Positions 44,858 to 53,191 of a stretch of DNA of 64,000 bases are shown here, piece by piece. The notes under the pieces are model-generated. The model worked only from the letters and a program-made list of their open reading frames with translations, made no database searches and was not told the origin of the DNA. The DNA is from Acrocarpospora pleiomorpha (GTDB taxonomy: Bacteria; Actinomycetota; Actinomycetes; Streptosporangiales; Streptosporangiaceae). How positions within the stretch are numbered: position 1 is the stretch's first letter; each line of letters opens with the position of its first letter. The stretch spans positions 1 to 64,000 of the forward strand of contig NZ_BLAF01000014.1 in the NCBI RefSeq assembly GCF_009687885.1, given 5' to 3'. Made by a program: the position numbers and the translations under genes.

Positions 44858-46030
44858 TCACACCTTGTGCTGTTCGATGAGGCGGCGCGCGATAAGCAAC
44901 TGCTGTATCTCGTTCGTCCCCTCGCCAAGGATAAGGAGCGGCGAGTCGCGGTAAAGGCGTTCGACCACGAACTCCTTCGAGTAGCCGTACCCGCCGTGGA
45001 TACGCATCGCCTCCAGGGTCGCCTCCTGGGCGACCTCGGTGGCGAACAACTTCGCCATGCCGGCCTCAAGATCCGCGCGGACTCCGCTCGCCTTCAGCCG
45101 GGCGGCGTCCACCACCATCAGCTCCGCGGCCCGGATCTTTGTGCCCATCTGGGCAAGCTTAATCTGGATGGCCTGGTGGTCGCTGATCGGCTGTCCGAAG
45201 GTCTCCCGCTGCTGCGCGTACCTGATCGCGGCCTCGAACGCCGCGGTCGCGAGTCCCAGTGCCCGGGCGGCCACATTGACCCGCCCCAGCTCTACTGCCG
45301 ACATGAAGTACTTGAAGCCGCGTCCGACTCCGTCCGCGCCACCGAGAACCGACGTCGCCGGGGTCCGGAAGTCCTGGAAGACGAGCTCGGTCGACTCGAC
45401 GCCCTTGTAGCCGAGCTTCTGGAGCTGGGGCGGGACCGTGAGACCGGGCTGCTCGTGCGCCCCCGGCTCTTTCTCGATGATGAACGCGGTCATCCCGCGG
45501 TGGCGCGGTTCCGCCGCCGGGTTCGTGACGGCCAGCAGCATGACCATGCCCGCGCGCAGGCCGTTGGTGACCCACATCTTCTGCCCGTTGACGACGTAGG
45601 AGTCGCCGTCGAGCACCGCCTGGGTGCGGATCGCCTGCACGTCGGACCCCGCGTGCGGCTCGGTCATGGAGTACGCCGACCGGAGCTCGCCCGTGGCCAT
45701 CCTCGGCAGGTATGTGCCGCGCTGCTCCTCGGTGCCGAAATGCTCGATCATCCAAGCCGCCATGAAGTGGGTGTTCACCACGCCGGAGAGGCTGATCCAG
45801 CCGCGCGACAGCTCCTTCACGACCAGGGCGTACGTCAGCAGATCCTGCCCAAGCCCGCCGTACTCCTCAGGGATCGTGATGCCGAACAGGCCCATCTCCT
45901 TGAGCTTTTCCACCATCTCCTCAGGGAACTCGTCCCGGTGGTCGAACTCCGACGCGTACGGGGCGACCTCGGCGTCCACGAAGTCACGAACCAGAGCGAG
46001 GATGTCCCGTTGCTCGACTGTCAGTTGCAT
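44858..46030 (-). CDS. Acyl-CoA dehydrogenase
   Basis: 390 residues. Family landmarks: LFGITIPEEYGGLGQDLLTY, YSMTEPHAGSDVQAI (FAD/substrate loop), KMWVTNGLRAGM, and the C-terminal LRIHGGYGYS-like block (AMRIHGGYGYSKEF) with the catalytic Glu in LGEGTNEIQ. FAD-dependent alpha,beta-desaturation of a CoA ester, passing electrons to ETF. Start overlaps the end of the citE-like gene by ten bases. Chain specificity is not readable. Confidence 0.88.
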   Translation of the reverse strand: MQLTVEQRDILALVRDFVDAEVAPYASEFDHRDEFPEEMVEKLKEMGLFGITIPEEYGGLGQDLLTYALVVKELSRGWISLSGVVNTHFMAAWMIEHFGTEEQRGTYLPRMATGELRSAYSMTEPHAGSDVQAIRTQAVLDGDSYVVNGQKMWVTNGLRAGMVMLLAVTNPAAEPRHRGMTAFIIEKEPGAHEQPGLTVPPQLQKLGYKGVESTELVFQDFRTPATSVLGGADGVGRGFKYFMSAVELGRVNVAARALGLATAAFEAAIRYAQQRETFGQPISDHQAIQIKLAQMGTKIRAAELMVVDAARLKASGVRADLEAGMAKLFATEVAQEATLEAMRIHGGYGYSKEFVVERLYRDSPLLILGEGTNEIQQLLIARRLIEQHKV

Positions 46031-46893
46031 TGCGCCTCTTTCGATGTTGTCACGGAGCTGGCCGAATGCGCCTCGGCGGCCCGGAGCGTGGCGCGAGCCC
46101 GGCGCGCGACGGGCGCGTCGACGAGTTTGCCGTCGACCACGGCGACCGCCGATCCGAGTTCCAGGGCCTCATCGAGGGCGCGAACCACCCGAGCCGCCCA
46201 CTCCCGCTCCCGCTGGGACGGCGCGAAAACGGTGTTGACCACCGGGACCTGGCGCGGGTGAACGCAGAGCTTTCCCCCCAGGCCGAGCCGCCGGGCCCGC
46301 TCCGCCTCGACGCGGGCGCCCTCCGGGTCGCCGACCGCGAGATGCACGACGTCGAACGGCGCGCGTATCCCGGCTGCCGCCGAGTCCACCACCAGCACCG
46401 ATCTAGCGTGCAGGAGCTCCTCCGCCGCCGCGTCCTCGGCCCAGCTCAGTTCGGCGCCCAGATCGGCGCCACCCAGAGCCAGCGCGACGACCCGAGCGTG
46501 GGAGGCGATCTCGTACGCCCGGCGCAGCCCGGCCGCGGTCTCGACCAGCGCGATGACGGGAGGACCTTCGTCCCCCACAGCGGACAACGACTCCGGTGAC
46601 GCCTTTGGCAGCATGACCGCGTCCACGGACATGCCGTCCAGCATGCGCAGATCTTCGGCGGCCCATGGCGTGTCCGTACCGTTGACCCGGACGATCCGGA
46701 GCGGGCCGGTGGCCGGGAGAACCTCGCTCACCAGCTGCCGGCCCGCCTGCTTGCGGGCCGGCGCGACCGCGTCTTCAAGGTCCAGCACGACCGCGTCGGC
46801 GCCGCTCGTCCAGGCCCGCGCCACCTTACGCCGATCATCCGCGGGCACGAACAGGAGAGATCGCGCTGCCCGCAGGCGCTCGGTGACGTCCAC
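46021..46893 (-). CDS. CitE-like (HpcH/HpaI) CoA-ester lyase
   Basis: 290 residues in a TIM barrel. SLLFVPADDRRKVARAWTSG, AVVLDLEDAVAPARK (metal-binding acids), VRVNGTDTPWAAEDL, and LALGGADLGAEL are CitE-family marks. Related enzymes split citramalyl-, malyl- or 3-hydroxyacyl-CoA. The GTG at 46893 is preferred since AAGGGAAGGGG precedes it; the frame extends to an ATG at 46938, but that ATG lies inside an inverted repeat that is probably an operator. First gene of the leftward citE-acd-gntR run. Confidence 0.83.
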   Translation of the reverse strand: MDVTERLRAARSLLFVPADDRRKVARAWTSGADAVVLDLEDAVAPARKQAGRQLVSEVLPATGPLRIVRVNGTDTPWAAEDLRMLDGMSVDAVMLPKASPESLSAVGDEGPPVIALVETAAGLRRAYEIASHARVVALALGGADLGAELSWAEDAAAEELLHARSVLVVDSAAAGIRAPFDVVHLAVGDPEGARVEAERARRLGLGGKLCVHPRQVPVVNTVFAPSQREREWAARVVRALDEALELGSAVAVVDGKLVDAPVARRARATLRAAEAHSASSVTTSKEAQCN

Positions 46894-46920
46894 CGCCCCT
46901 TCCCTTGCCCCGAAATTCAT

Positions 46921-46942
46921 ACTTATGATTCTGTTCATAAGT
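46921..46942. promoter_or_regulatory. Inverted repeat between citE-like and CoA-transferase genes
   Basis: ACTTATGA-TTCTGT-TCATAAGT, perfect 8-bp arms with a 6-bp spacer, in the region between two divergent starts. Its TTATGA/TCATAA halves resemble the TCATAC/GTATGA half-sites at other promoters of this island, so the same regulator may act here. Confidence 0.55.
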
Positions 46943-46972
46943 TAAGATTTTCGCAACCCCTGAGGCACAACG

Positions 46973-48235
46973 ATGACAATGACGATCTCCCCCGGCGACG
47001 CGGCCCGGGAGCTCATGTCCGGGCTCGCCGAGCCCGTGGTGCTGGCGGCCATGTCGCCCCAGCTGCCGGAGAGCCTGGTCACCGCGCTCATCCGGGAGGC
47101 CCGGACGTCGCGGCGGCGGCTCACTCTGCTGATCGCCGACCTCTCCGGAGCGTGGGCCTTCATCGACGATGACGCGATGCCCGACGTCACCGCCGGAACG
47201 CTGCGGCTGGTCACCGTCGGCGGCGGAGTCCCCCGCCGGCTTGCCCGGCATGCCGACTTCATCCCCAATTCCCTCTGGGACTTCGACCGGCTGATTCGCA
47301 GCGGTGACCTCGGTTTCGACATCTTCGTCGAGCGGGTGGGACTCACCACGGATCCGGATCACGTCACGCACGGCGACATGATCGGTTTCAGCGACGCCGC
47401 CCTCGCCACGCGAGCACGGGTCGGCTTCGAAGTGGCACGGCATGCCTTCCCGTATCCAGGAGCCGGGGGCGTACCCCTCCGGAGAGCCGCTCAGGTGATC
47501 GCGGCGGCTCCGCTCGTCGCCCCCCGGCCGAGCGCCCAACCCGACGCCGTGCAGCGACTGATCGCCGATCATGTCGCGGCGCTGGTCCCCGATGGGGCGA
47601 CGCTGCAGCTCGGGCTGGGCATGATCCCCAACGCCGTCATCCACGCGCTGTCGGGCAAATCCCACCTCGGCATTCACTCGGGGATCCTGCCCGGTGAGCT
47701 GCAGGCGCTTCTCGCCAGCGGAGCCGTCACCGGCAGCCGCAAGGGGCGCGACCGAGGCAGGCATGTGGCGACGGGCATCCTCGGCGGCGATCCCCGGGGA
47801 TGGGGTGCGGACGTGCTGCTGAGACCGGTGACCGAGACGCACGATCCGCTGCGCCTGCGCGAGCTGGACTCCCTCTGGGCGATCAACTCCGCCTTCGAGA
47901 TCGACCTGGCCGGGCAGGTCAACGCCGAGCACGTGAACGGCAGCCGGGTGGCGAACGGCGGCGGGCAGACGGACTTCATGCGGGCCGCGCACGCGAACTC
48001 CGGCGGCGCGGCCGTGCTGGCGCTCCCCGCCCGCTCGCGGTCTGGAGTATCACGGATCGTCGGGTACCTTCCCGCCGGACACACGGTCACGACCTCGGGG
48101 AGCGATGTGGACTTCGTGGTGACCGAACACGGGACGGCCGACTTCCGGGGACGCAGCGCCGACGAACGAGCCCGCGCTCTCATCGGCATCGCCCACCCGG
48201 ACGACCGGCCCGGCCTACGCGCCCAGTGGCGCTGA
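46973..48235 (+). CDS. Acetyl-CoA hydrolase/transferase (Cat1-like) family CoA-transferase
   Basis: 420 residues. Two alpha/beta CoA-transferase halves: an N-terminal half with LTLLIADLSGAWAFIDDDAM, and a C-terminal half with LQLGLGMIPNAVIHAL, SLWAINSAFEIDLAGQVNAE (expected catalytic Glu region) and DFMRAAHANSGGAAVLALPA. The family moves CoA between acetyl-, succinyl- and other acyl groups, e.g. 4-hydroxybutyrate CoA-transferase. Its divergent partner is a CitE lyase, so activation of a dicarboxylate before lysis is plausible. Converges with the CaiB-like gene, 7 bases away. Confidence 0.83.
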   Translation: MTMTISPGDAARELMSGLAEPVVLAAMSPQLPESLVTALIREARTSRRRLTLLIADLSGAWAFIDDDAMPDVTAGTLRLVTVGGGVPRRLARHADFIPNSLWDFDRLIRSGDLGFDIFVERVGLTTDPDHVTHGDMIGFSDAALATRARVGFEVARHAFPYPGAGGVPLRRAAQVIAAAPLVAPRPSAQPDAVQRLIADHVAALVPDGATLQLGLGMIPNAVIHALSGKSHLGIHSGILPGELQALLASGAVTGSRKGRDRGRHVATGILGGDPRGWGADVLLRPVTETHDPLRLRELDSLWAINSAFEIDLAGQVNAEHVNGSRVANGGGQTDFMRAAHANSGGAAVLALPARSRSGVSRIVGYLPAGHTVTTSGSDVDFVVTEHGTADFRGRSADERARALIGIAHPDDRPGLRAQWR

Positions 48236-48242
48236 CCCATTC

Positions 48243-49442
48243 TCAGATGGTTCCGGACGAGCGCAGCTCCTCGATGCGATCGCTGCTCATCCCGAGATAC
48301 TCCCGGTAGACGTGGTCATTGTCCGCCCCCAGAGCGGGAGCCGTGTGCCGCACGCTGCCCGGATGATTGGTGAGCCGCGGGACAACCCCCTGCATCCGCA
48401 CCCGCCCCAGATCCGGATCATCCAATGTCACGACATTTCCGTTCTCGGCGTACGTCTCGTCGGCAAGGATGTCCTCCACGGTGTAGATCGGGGAGGCCAC
48501 CACCTCACACTCCCGCATCGCCTGCATGCACGCCTCAAGCGGCCGTTCGGCGATCCACGCCCGCACCAGGGAGTCAAGCCGCGCGTTGCGCTTGAGCTGA
48601 TCGGCCCGGGTCAGATAGTCCTCAGCCGGTTCGCCGACCAACGCCGCGACATTACTGACCGACCGGGGCGTCCCAGACGTCACGGTGATCCAGCGATCAT
48701 CGCTGGTCCGGAACGTGTTGATCACCGCCGCCGGAGCGGCCGCCAACCGGTTCCCCGCCCGGCTCGGCACCTCACCAAGCTGATCGTAGAAGACGATCTG
48801 CCACTCGATCAGGCGGAACAGGCTCTCGTACAACGCCAGGTCAATCCATTCACCCGCGAAATCAGGATCGGTGGCCTTCCGGTACAGGGCCGCCTGGATC
48901 GCGAACGCGCCCATCAGCCCGGTCACGGAGTCACCATGCGAGAACCCGGTATGCACGGGAGCGTTGTCCGGAAATCCGGTGATATTGACGACGCCGCTCA
49001 TCGCCTCCCCGACCTTGCCGAACCCCGGCTGGTTACGCTTGCCCGACGTGGCCCCGTATCCGGTCACCTGGAGCAGAACGACCTTGGGGTTCACCTCCCG
49101 CAGAGCCTCGTAGTCGAGCCCCCACTTCTCGAGCGTGGAAACCCGGAAGTTCGTGATCACGACATCGGCCCAGGCAGCCAGCTCGCGGGCGACCTCACGA
49201 CCCTCGCCGGTTCTCAGATCAAGAGTGACGGACCGCTTGTTCCGCCCCGCCACCTTCCACCACAGATGCGTACCGTCCTTGGCGGGACCGGCACTACGCT
49301 GCGGGTCGCCGACGCCCGGATCCTCCACATGCACCACCTCGGCGCCGAGATCGGCCAGCAACGCGCCGGCCAGCGGGCCCGCGATCACGTGCGCGAACTC
49401 GACGACCTTCAGCCCGGACAGGGCTCCCCGCGTGCTCTCCAT
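48243..49442 (-). CDS. Class III CoA-transferase (CaiB/BaiF)
   Basis: About 399 residues. FAHVIAGPLAGALLADLGAE followed by VVHVEDPG, GRNKRSVTLDLRTGEGRE, LLQVTGYGATSGKRNQPGFG and the presumed catalytic Asp in HGDSVTGLMG are standard family III marks. It swaps CoA onto a carboxylic acid. The ATG at 49442 (preceded by AAGGGG) is preferred; the open frame reaches 49466 and would overlap the ferredoxin stop. It closes the leftward P450 operon and may activate the ring-opened acid made by the upstream enzymes. Confidence 0.85.
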   Translation of the reverse strand: MESTRGALSGLKVVEFAHVIAGPLAGALLADLGAEVVHVEDPGVGDPQRSAGPAKDGTHLWWKVAGRNKRSVTLDLRTGEGREVARELAAWADVVITNFRVSTLEKWGLDYEALREVNPKVVLLQVTGYGATSGKRNQPGFGKVGEAMSGVVNITGFPDNAPVHTGFSHGDSVTGLMGAFAIQAALYRKATDPDFAGEWIDLALYESLFRLIEWQIVFYDQLGEVPSRAGNRLAAAPAAVINTFRTSDDRWITVTSGTPRSVSNVAALVGEPAEDYLTRADQLKRNARLDSLVRAWIAERPLEACMQAMRECEVVASPIYTVEDILADETYAENGNVVTLDDPDLGRVRMQGVVPRLTNHPGSVRHTAPALGADNDHVYREYLGMSSDRIEELRSSGTI

Positions 49443-49462
49443 GGCACCCCTTCTCATCACGA

Positions 49463-49666
49463 TCAACCGGCTGTCTGGTGAAGCACGATGGCCACGGCAG
49501 GGCAGATCTCGGCGGCGCGCTCCGCCTGTTCCTCGTCGCCGGCCTCCACCTCGTCGCGCCGGGCGACCACAAGGCCGTCCTCGTCGAGGTCGAAGTACTT
49601 CGCGGCCACCTCGACGCAGTTACCCGCGCCGATACAGCGCTCCTGGAAGATTTCGATCGTGGTCAT
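49463..49666 (-). CDS. P450-type ferredoxin (probably 3Fe-4S)
   Basis: 67 residues. The cluster pattern is Cys11-x5-Cys17 and Cys55-Pro; the second Cys of a normal C-x2-C-x2-C motif is replaced (CIGAGNC), so a 3Fe-4S cluster is expected, as in many actinomycete P450 ferredoxins. An acidic surface (EVEAGDEEQAE) suits docking. The ATG overlaps the P450 stop (ATGA), marking it as the electron donor for that enzyme. Its reductase is probably encoded at 60207. Confidence 0.87.
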   Translation of the reverse strand: MTTIEIFQERCIGAGNCVEVAAKYFDLDEDGLVVARRDEVEAGDEEQAERAAEICPAVAIVLHQTAG

Positions 49667-50880
49667 GAGTCTCTCTCCAAGGACCAGGCGACCGGGAGGG
49701 CGCTCACCCCGTAGATCATCGAGTTACGGAAGTCCAGCTCGTTCTCGGGCACGGCGAGCCGCAGCGTGGGGAAACGGGACAGCAGCTTGGTGAAGACGAC
49801 CTGAAGCTCCAGCCGAGCCAGGTTCTGCCCGAGACACTGATGAATCCCGAACCCGAACGCGACGTGACTGCGAGCATCACGGCGGATGTCGAACCGACTG
49901 GGCTCCGCGAAGACGCCAGGATCGTGATTGGCCGCGGGAATCGGCGCCATCACGCCCTCACCGGCATGGATGCAGACGCCGCGGATCTCGACGTCCTCCT
50001 TGGGCACGCGCGAAGCCACATGGTGCGCCACGCTCAGATAGCGCAGCATCTCCTCGATCGCGCCCGGCATCAGCTCCGGGTTCTCCCGCAGGTCCGCCAT
50101 CTGGTCCGGGTGCCGCAGCAGCAGCACGGTGCCCAGACCGATCATGTTGGCGGTGGTGTCGAACCCGCCCACGATGAGCAGGTTCAGCATGCCCACCAGG
50201 TCGAGCCGGGAGATGTGCCCAGGCTCGAACTGCTCGGTGAGAAGCTGGCTCACCAGATCCTCGCCCCGGTACTCGAGGCGCTCGGTGATCAGGTCGTCGA
50301 GATAGCGGGACAGCTCCGCCGCGGCGGCGGCCGACCGCTCGGGATCGCTGTTCAGATCCATCCACTGGTTGACCCGCCCCAGCAGGAACGGCGCGTCCTG
50401 CGGGGGAAGGCCCATGATCTCGCAGATGGCCATCGACGGCAGCGGCGCCGCCAGCGCCTCGAGCAGGTCGACCGGTCCCCCACGCGCCTCCATCCGGTCG
50501 AGCAGCTCGTCGACCAGCCGCTCGACGAACTCCCGCAGCTTCGCCACCTTGGGGATGGAGAACTTCGTGGTGAGCATCCGGCGCTGCACGTCGTGCTCGG
50601 GCGCGTCCATCCGGATGAAGCCCTTCTGCCCGCCACGGGAGGCCGCGTGGTTCGCGCTGGAGTTGGGATAGCCCGCCAGGCTCGAATCCGCTGACATCAC
50701 CGGGTTGCGCAGGATGGCGCGCATATCGTCGGCACGGGTCGCGAGCCAGGAGCGCGAGCCATCCCACATCTCGACCTGGGTGATCGGGCACCTCGCCCGC
50801 AGTTCGTCGAACTCCGGCGGCGGCAGGAGCGCATCTTCGCGGGTGAAGGGCCACGTGGGCACGGGGTTGTCGGGTGTCAC
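49663..50880 (-). CDS. Cytochrome P450
   Basis: 405 residues. I-helix VGGFDTTAN (Thr242/243), EEMLR (276-280), RFD for the ERR triad, and haem loop AFGFGIHQCLGQNLAR with Cys349. The start is the GTG at 50880, overlapping the Dabb-gene stop (GTGA); the frame open beyond that belongs to a shadow. Soluble bacterial class I enzyme needing a ferredoxin and reductase, both encoded in this island. Given the retro-Claisen hydrolase nearby, hydroxylation of a bicyclic ketone next to an existing carbonyl-bearing bridge is the best guess; CYP number not assignable here. Confidence 0.88.
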   Translation of the reverse strand: MTPDNPVPTWPFTREDALLPPPEFDELRARCPITQVEMWDGSRSWLATRADDMRAILRNPVMSADSSLAGYPNSSANHAASRGGQKGFIRMDAPEHDVQRRMLTTKFSIPKVAKLREFVERLVDELLDRMEARGGPVDLLEALAAPLPSMAICEIMGLPPQDAPFLLGRVNQWMDLNSDPERSAAAAAELSRYLDDLITERLEYRGEDLVSQLLTEQFEPGHISRLDLVGMLNLLIVGGFDTTANMIGLGTVLLLRHPDQMADLRENPELMPGAIEEMLRYLSVAHHVASRVPKEDVEIRGVCIHAGEGVMAPIPAANHDPGVFAEPSRFDIRRDARSHVAFGFGIHQCLGQNLARLELQVVFTKLLSRFPTLRLAVPENELDFRNSMIYGVSALPVAWSLERDS

Positions 50881-51188
50881 GCCTGCTCCAATCGCTCGAT
50901 CTCGAAGTCGGCGCCCATCGCCGTTTCCTTGATCTCCGCCACGTAGGCGGACACCGCCAGGTGGCGTGGATGCGTCAGGTAGGTGTTCAGGTCGGCCAGG
51001 TTCGCGAAATCCGCGGCCAGGGCCACCGCGCCGGTGGGCGAACCGTCGAGGCCGATGCTCCGTCCGACGCTCATCGACACGATCTCGTCCACGTGGTGGA
51101 CCAGGTCCTCGACCATGTCGATGAAGGTCTGCTCCTGCTCCGGGGTACATCCGGGCTTGAGCTTGATCACCGCGATGTGGCGGATCAC
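50877..51188 (-). CDS. Dabb (stress-responsive alpha/beta barrel) protein
   Basis: 103 residues of a ferredoxin-like dimeric barrel: MIRHIAVIKLKPGCTPEQEQ and DLNTYLTHPRHLAVSAYV are Dabb signatures, including His residues at the pocket. Relatives include small cyclases and decarboxylases as well as proteins of unknown role. It overlaps both neighbours by four bases (SDR upstream, P450 downstream), so it is a full member of the operon and may act on an intermediate. Confidence 0.82.
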   Translation of the reverse strand: MIRHIAVIKLKPGCTPEQEQTFIDMVEDLVHHVDEIVSMSVGRSIGLDGSPTGAVALAADFANLADLNTYLTHPRHLAVSAYVAEIKETAMGADFEIERLEQA

Positions 51189-52147
51189 AGTTCCACCTCC
51201 GCTCCGATACCCGCCCGCTGCATGAGCGTGTACTCGAAGGCGTTGTCCACGGCCTCGTAGAAGTTCAGCAGACGGTGCTCCTCATCCGACTCGCCCATGA
51301 CCTGGTCCCAGTTCTCCAGCACGCTTTCCGGTGTCAGGTCCGGGTTCGCGTAGCCCAGCGGGGACGCGTAGACGAGTAGCGCCACGCGGCCCCCGCTGAG
51401 GCTGAATGCCTGTCCGGACACGGGGCACAGCTCGGAGGCGAGAACGGCCGCCGCGAGCGCGACATGCGCTGGACCGGTGTGGCGCTCCATGTAGTCGAGC
51501 ACGGTCGTCCCGGGGATCGACGGAGCCACCATGCGGCTGATGGCCAGCGGCAGGATGGCGTTGGCCTTGATGTTGTGACCCGCGCCCGCCCCGGCTTGCT
51601 GCCTGGTCGCCGCGAGGACGCCGCCCTTGGCAATGGCGTACGACCCGAACCAGGTGCCGTTCGGCTGAACGAACCCGAGAGCCGCGGCGGAACTCGTGTT
51701 CACGATCCGGCCGTACCGCTGACGCTCCATGTGCGGCCAGGCGGCTCGGACCGTGAGCAGCTGGCCTTCGAGGTGCACCGCCATGTGCCGCTCGTAGGCC
51801 GGGCCGGGCTCGTCCTGAATGGCGTCCGAGGCGTTGATCCCGGCGTTGTTGACGATGATGTCGATCCGCCCGAACGTGTCGAGTGCCTGCGTCACCATCG
51901 CGGCCGCGCCCTCGGGGTCGGCCACGCTGTCGCGGTTGGCCACGGCTTCGCCGCCGAGCGCCTTGATCTCGTTGACGACCGACTGGGCACGGTCGTCCTG
52001 CTCCTGGTCGCCCTTGAGGGAGACCCCGTAATCGTTGACCACCACCCTCGCTCCCCGTTCGGCCAGAGCGAGGGCGTGCGCCCGGCCGATCCCGCCGCCC
52101 GCACCGGTGACCAGTGCCACCCGGTTGTCGAAACGTACGCTTGTCAT
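51185..52147 (-). CDS. SDR family dehydrogenase (MFE/3-hydroxyacyl-CoA type)
   Basis: 320 residues. ALVTGAGGGIGRAHALALAE, VVNDYG-VSLKGD (acid after beta-2 implies NAD+), NNAGINASD, the Ser in NTSSAAAL and YAIAKGG. The extended C-terminus (DLTPESVLENWDQVMGESDE) is like the dehydrogenase part of multifunctional enzymes acting on hydroxyacyl-CoA. AGGAGAGG before the ATG at 52147 fixes the start. It could oxidise the hydroxyketone made by P450 or a CoA ester later in the pathway. Confidence 0.85.
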   Translation of the reverse strand: MTSVRFDNRVALVTGAGGGIGRAHALALAERGARVVVNDYGVSLKGDQEQDDRAQSVVNEIKALGGEAVANRDSVADPEGAAAMVTQALDTFGRIDIIVNNAGINASDAIQDEPGPAYERHMAVHLEGQLLTVRAAWPHMERQRYGRIVNTSSAAALGFVQPNGTWFGSYAIAKGGVLAATRQQAGAGAGHNIKANAILPLAISRMVAPSIPGTTVLDYMERHTGPAHVALAAAVLASELCPVSGQAFSLSGGRVALLVYASPLGYANPDLTPESVLENWDQVMGESDEEHRLLNFYEAVDNAFEYTLMQRAGIGAEVEL

Positions 52148-52159
52148 GGCTTCCTCTCC

Positions 52160-52178
52160 TTCATACGAGTTCATATGA
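52160..52178. promoter_or_regulatory. TCATAC half-site pair before the SDR gene
   Basis: TTCATACGAGTTCATATGA: TCATA (52161-52165) and TATGA (52174-52178) form an inverted repeat just after the permease stop and before the SDR ribosome site. It matches other half-sites of the island and may mark an internal promoter. Confidence 0.4.
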
Positions 52179-52181
52179 GGG

Positions 52182-53189
52182 CTACTTGACCACTCCGGTC
52201 TCGGCCCGGCGGACGGTGACGATCACGGCCAGCAGCACGATGACCCCGAAGATCACCGTCTGGTAGTTCGGATCCACCTGGGTGAGGGTCATGCCGTTGG
52301 TCACGATGCCCAGCGTCAGAACGCCGACGATGGTGCGCAGCGGCCCGCCGCTGCCGCCGTTGAGCGCGGTGCCGCCCATGACGACCGCGGCGATCGCGTT
52401 CAGCAGGAACGAGTCCCCCATGCCCGGGGAGGAGCCGCTGCCTTGGCCGATGAGCATCAGGCCGCCGACCCCGGACAGCAACCAGGAGAGCCCGAACAGC
52501 AGCAGCTTGGTGCGTTCGACCTTCAGGCCCGACAGGCGCGCGACCCGCTCGTTGCCCCCGATCGCGTAGACGTACCGGCCGAAAGGCGTACGGTACGCCA
52601 GGACGGACACCAGCACGCCCACCAGCACGGCCCACCAGATGATGTTGGGGATGTTCAGCAAGGTCGCCCCGTTGACCAGCTCGTCGAGCGGCTCGTTGTC
52701 CATCAGCTGCGAGGCGCCGCCGGTGACCCGCAAGGCGATCCCGTTCAGGATGAACAGCACGCCCAGCGTCGTCAGGAAGGACGGGAGCTTCGCGTAGGCG
52801 ACGAGCGCCCCGTTGAGGAGGCCGCAGACCAGCCCGATGGGAAGCGCCACCCAGATCGCACCAGGATGTCCTTCCACGGTGAGATACGCGGCGATCGTCC
52901 CGGTGAGCGCGGCGATACCGCCCACGGACAGGTCGATGCTGCCGGCGATGATCACCAAGGTGGCGGCGAAGGCGATCACGGCCAGCACCGACGACGACCT
53001 CAGGATGATCAGGACGTTGTCCGGGGTGAGGAACAGGGCGCTGCGCGCGGTGAAGTACACCACCAGACCCACGAGCAGCGCGTACGGCAGCAGCCGCGGC
53101 ACCCAGACGCCGAACCCGCTCTTCCCCGGCCTGCTCCCGGACCGCCTCGCGACCGGGGCGGCCGGCTTCTCCATCACTTGCTCCGGCAT
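52182..53189 (-). CDS. Ribose-type ABC permease (RbsC family)
   Basis: 335 residues, about ten membrane helices. VIIAGSIDLSVGGIAALTGT is the RbsC signature; RYVYAIGGNERVARLSGLKV is the cytoplasmic coupling loop. It forms a homodimeric channel for the two-domain ATPase just upstream and the binding protein at 56351. The family is named for sugars but also imports other small molecules; the operon context suggests a hydrophobic or terpenoid-derived solute. Confidence 0.88.
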   Translation of the reverse strand: MPEQVMEKPAAPVARRSGSRPGKSGFGVWVPRLLPYALLVGLVVYFTARSALFLTPDNVLIILRSSSVLAVIAFAATLVIIAGSIDLSVGGIAALTGTIAAYLTVEGHPGAIWVALPIGLVCGLLNGALVAYAKLPSFLTTLGVLFILNGIALRVTGGASQLMDNEPLDELVNGATLLNIPNIIWWAVLVGVLVSVLAYRTPFGRYVYAIGGNERVARLSGLKVERTKLLLFGLSWLLSGVGGLMLIGQGSGSSPGMGDSFLLNAIAAVVMGGTALNGGSGGPLRTIVGVLTLGIVTNGMTLTQVDPNYQTVIFGVIVLLAVIVTVRRAETGVVK

Positions 53190-53191
53190 CG

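Noticed and set aside
44846-46261. Long plus-strand frame opposite the acyl-CoA dehydrogenase
   Set aside because: It is antisense to a canonical gene and has biased Leu/Arg/His composition without motifs.
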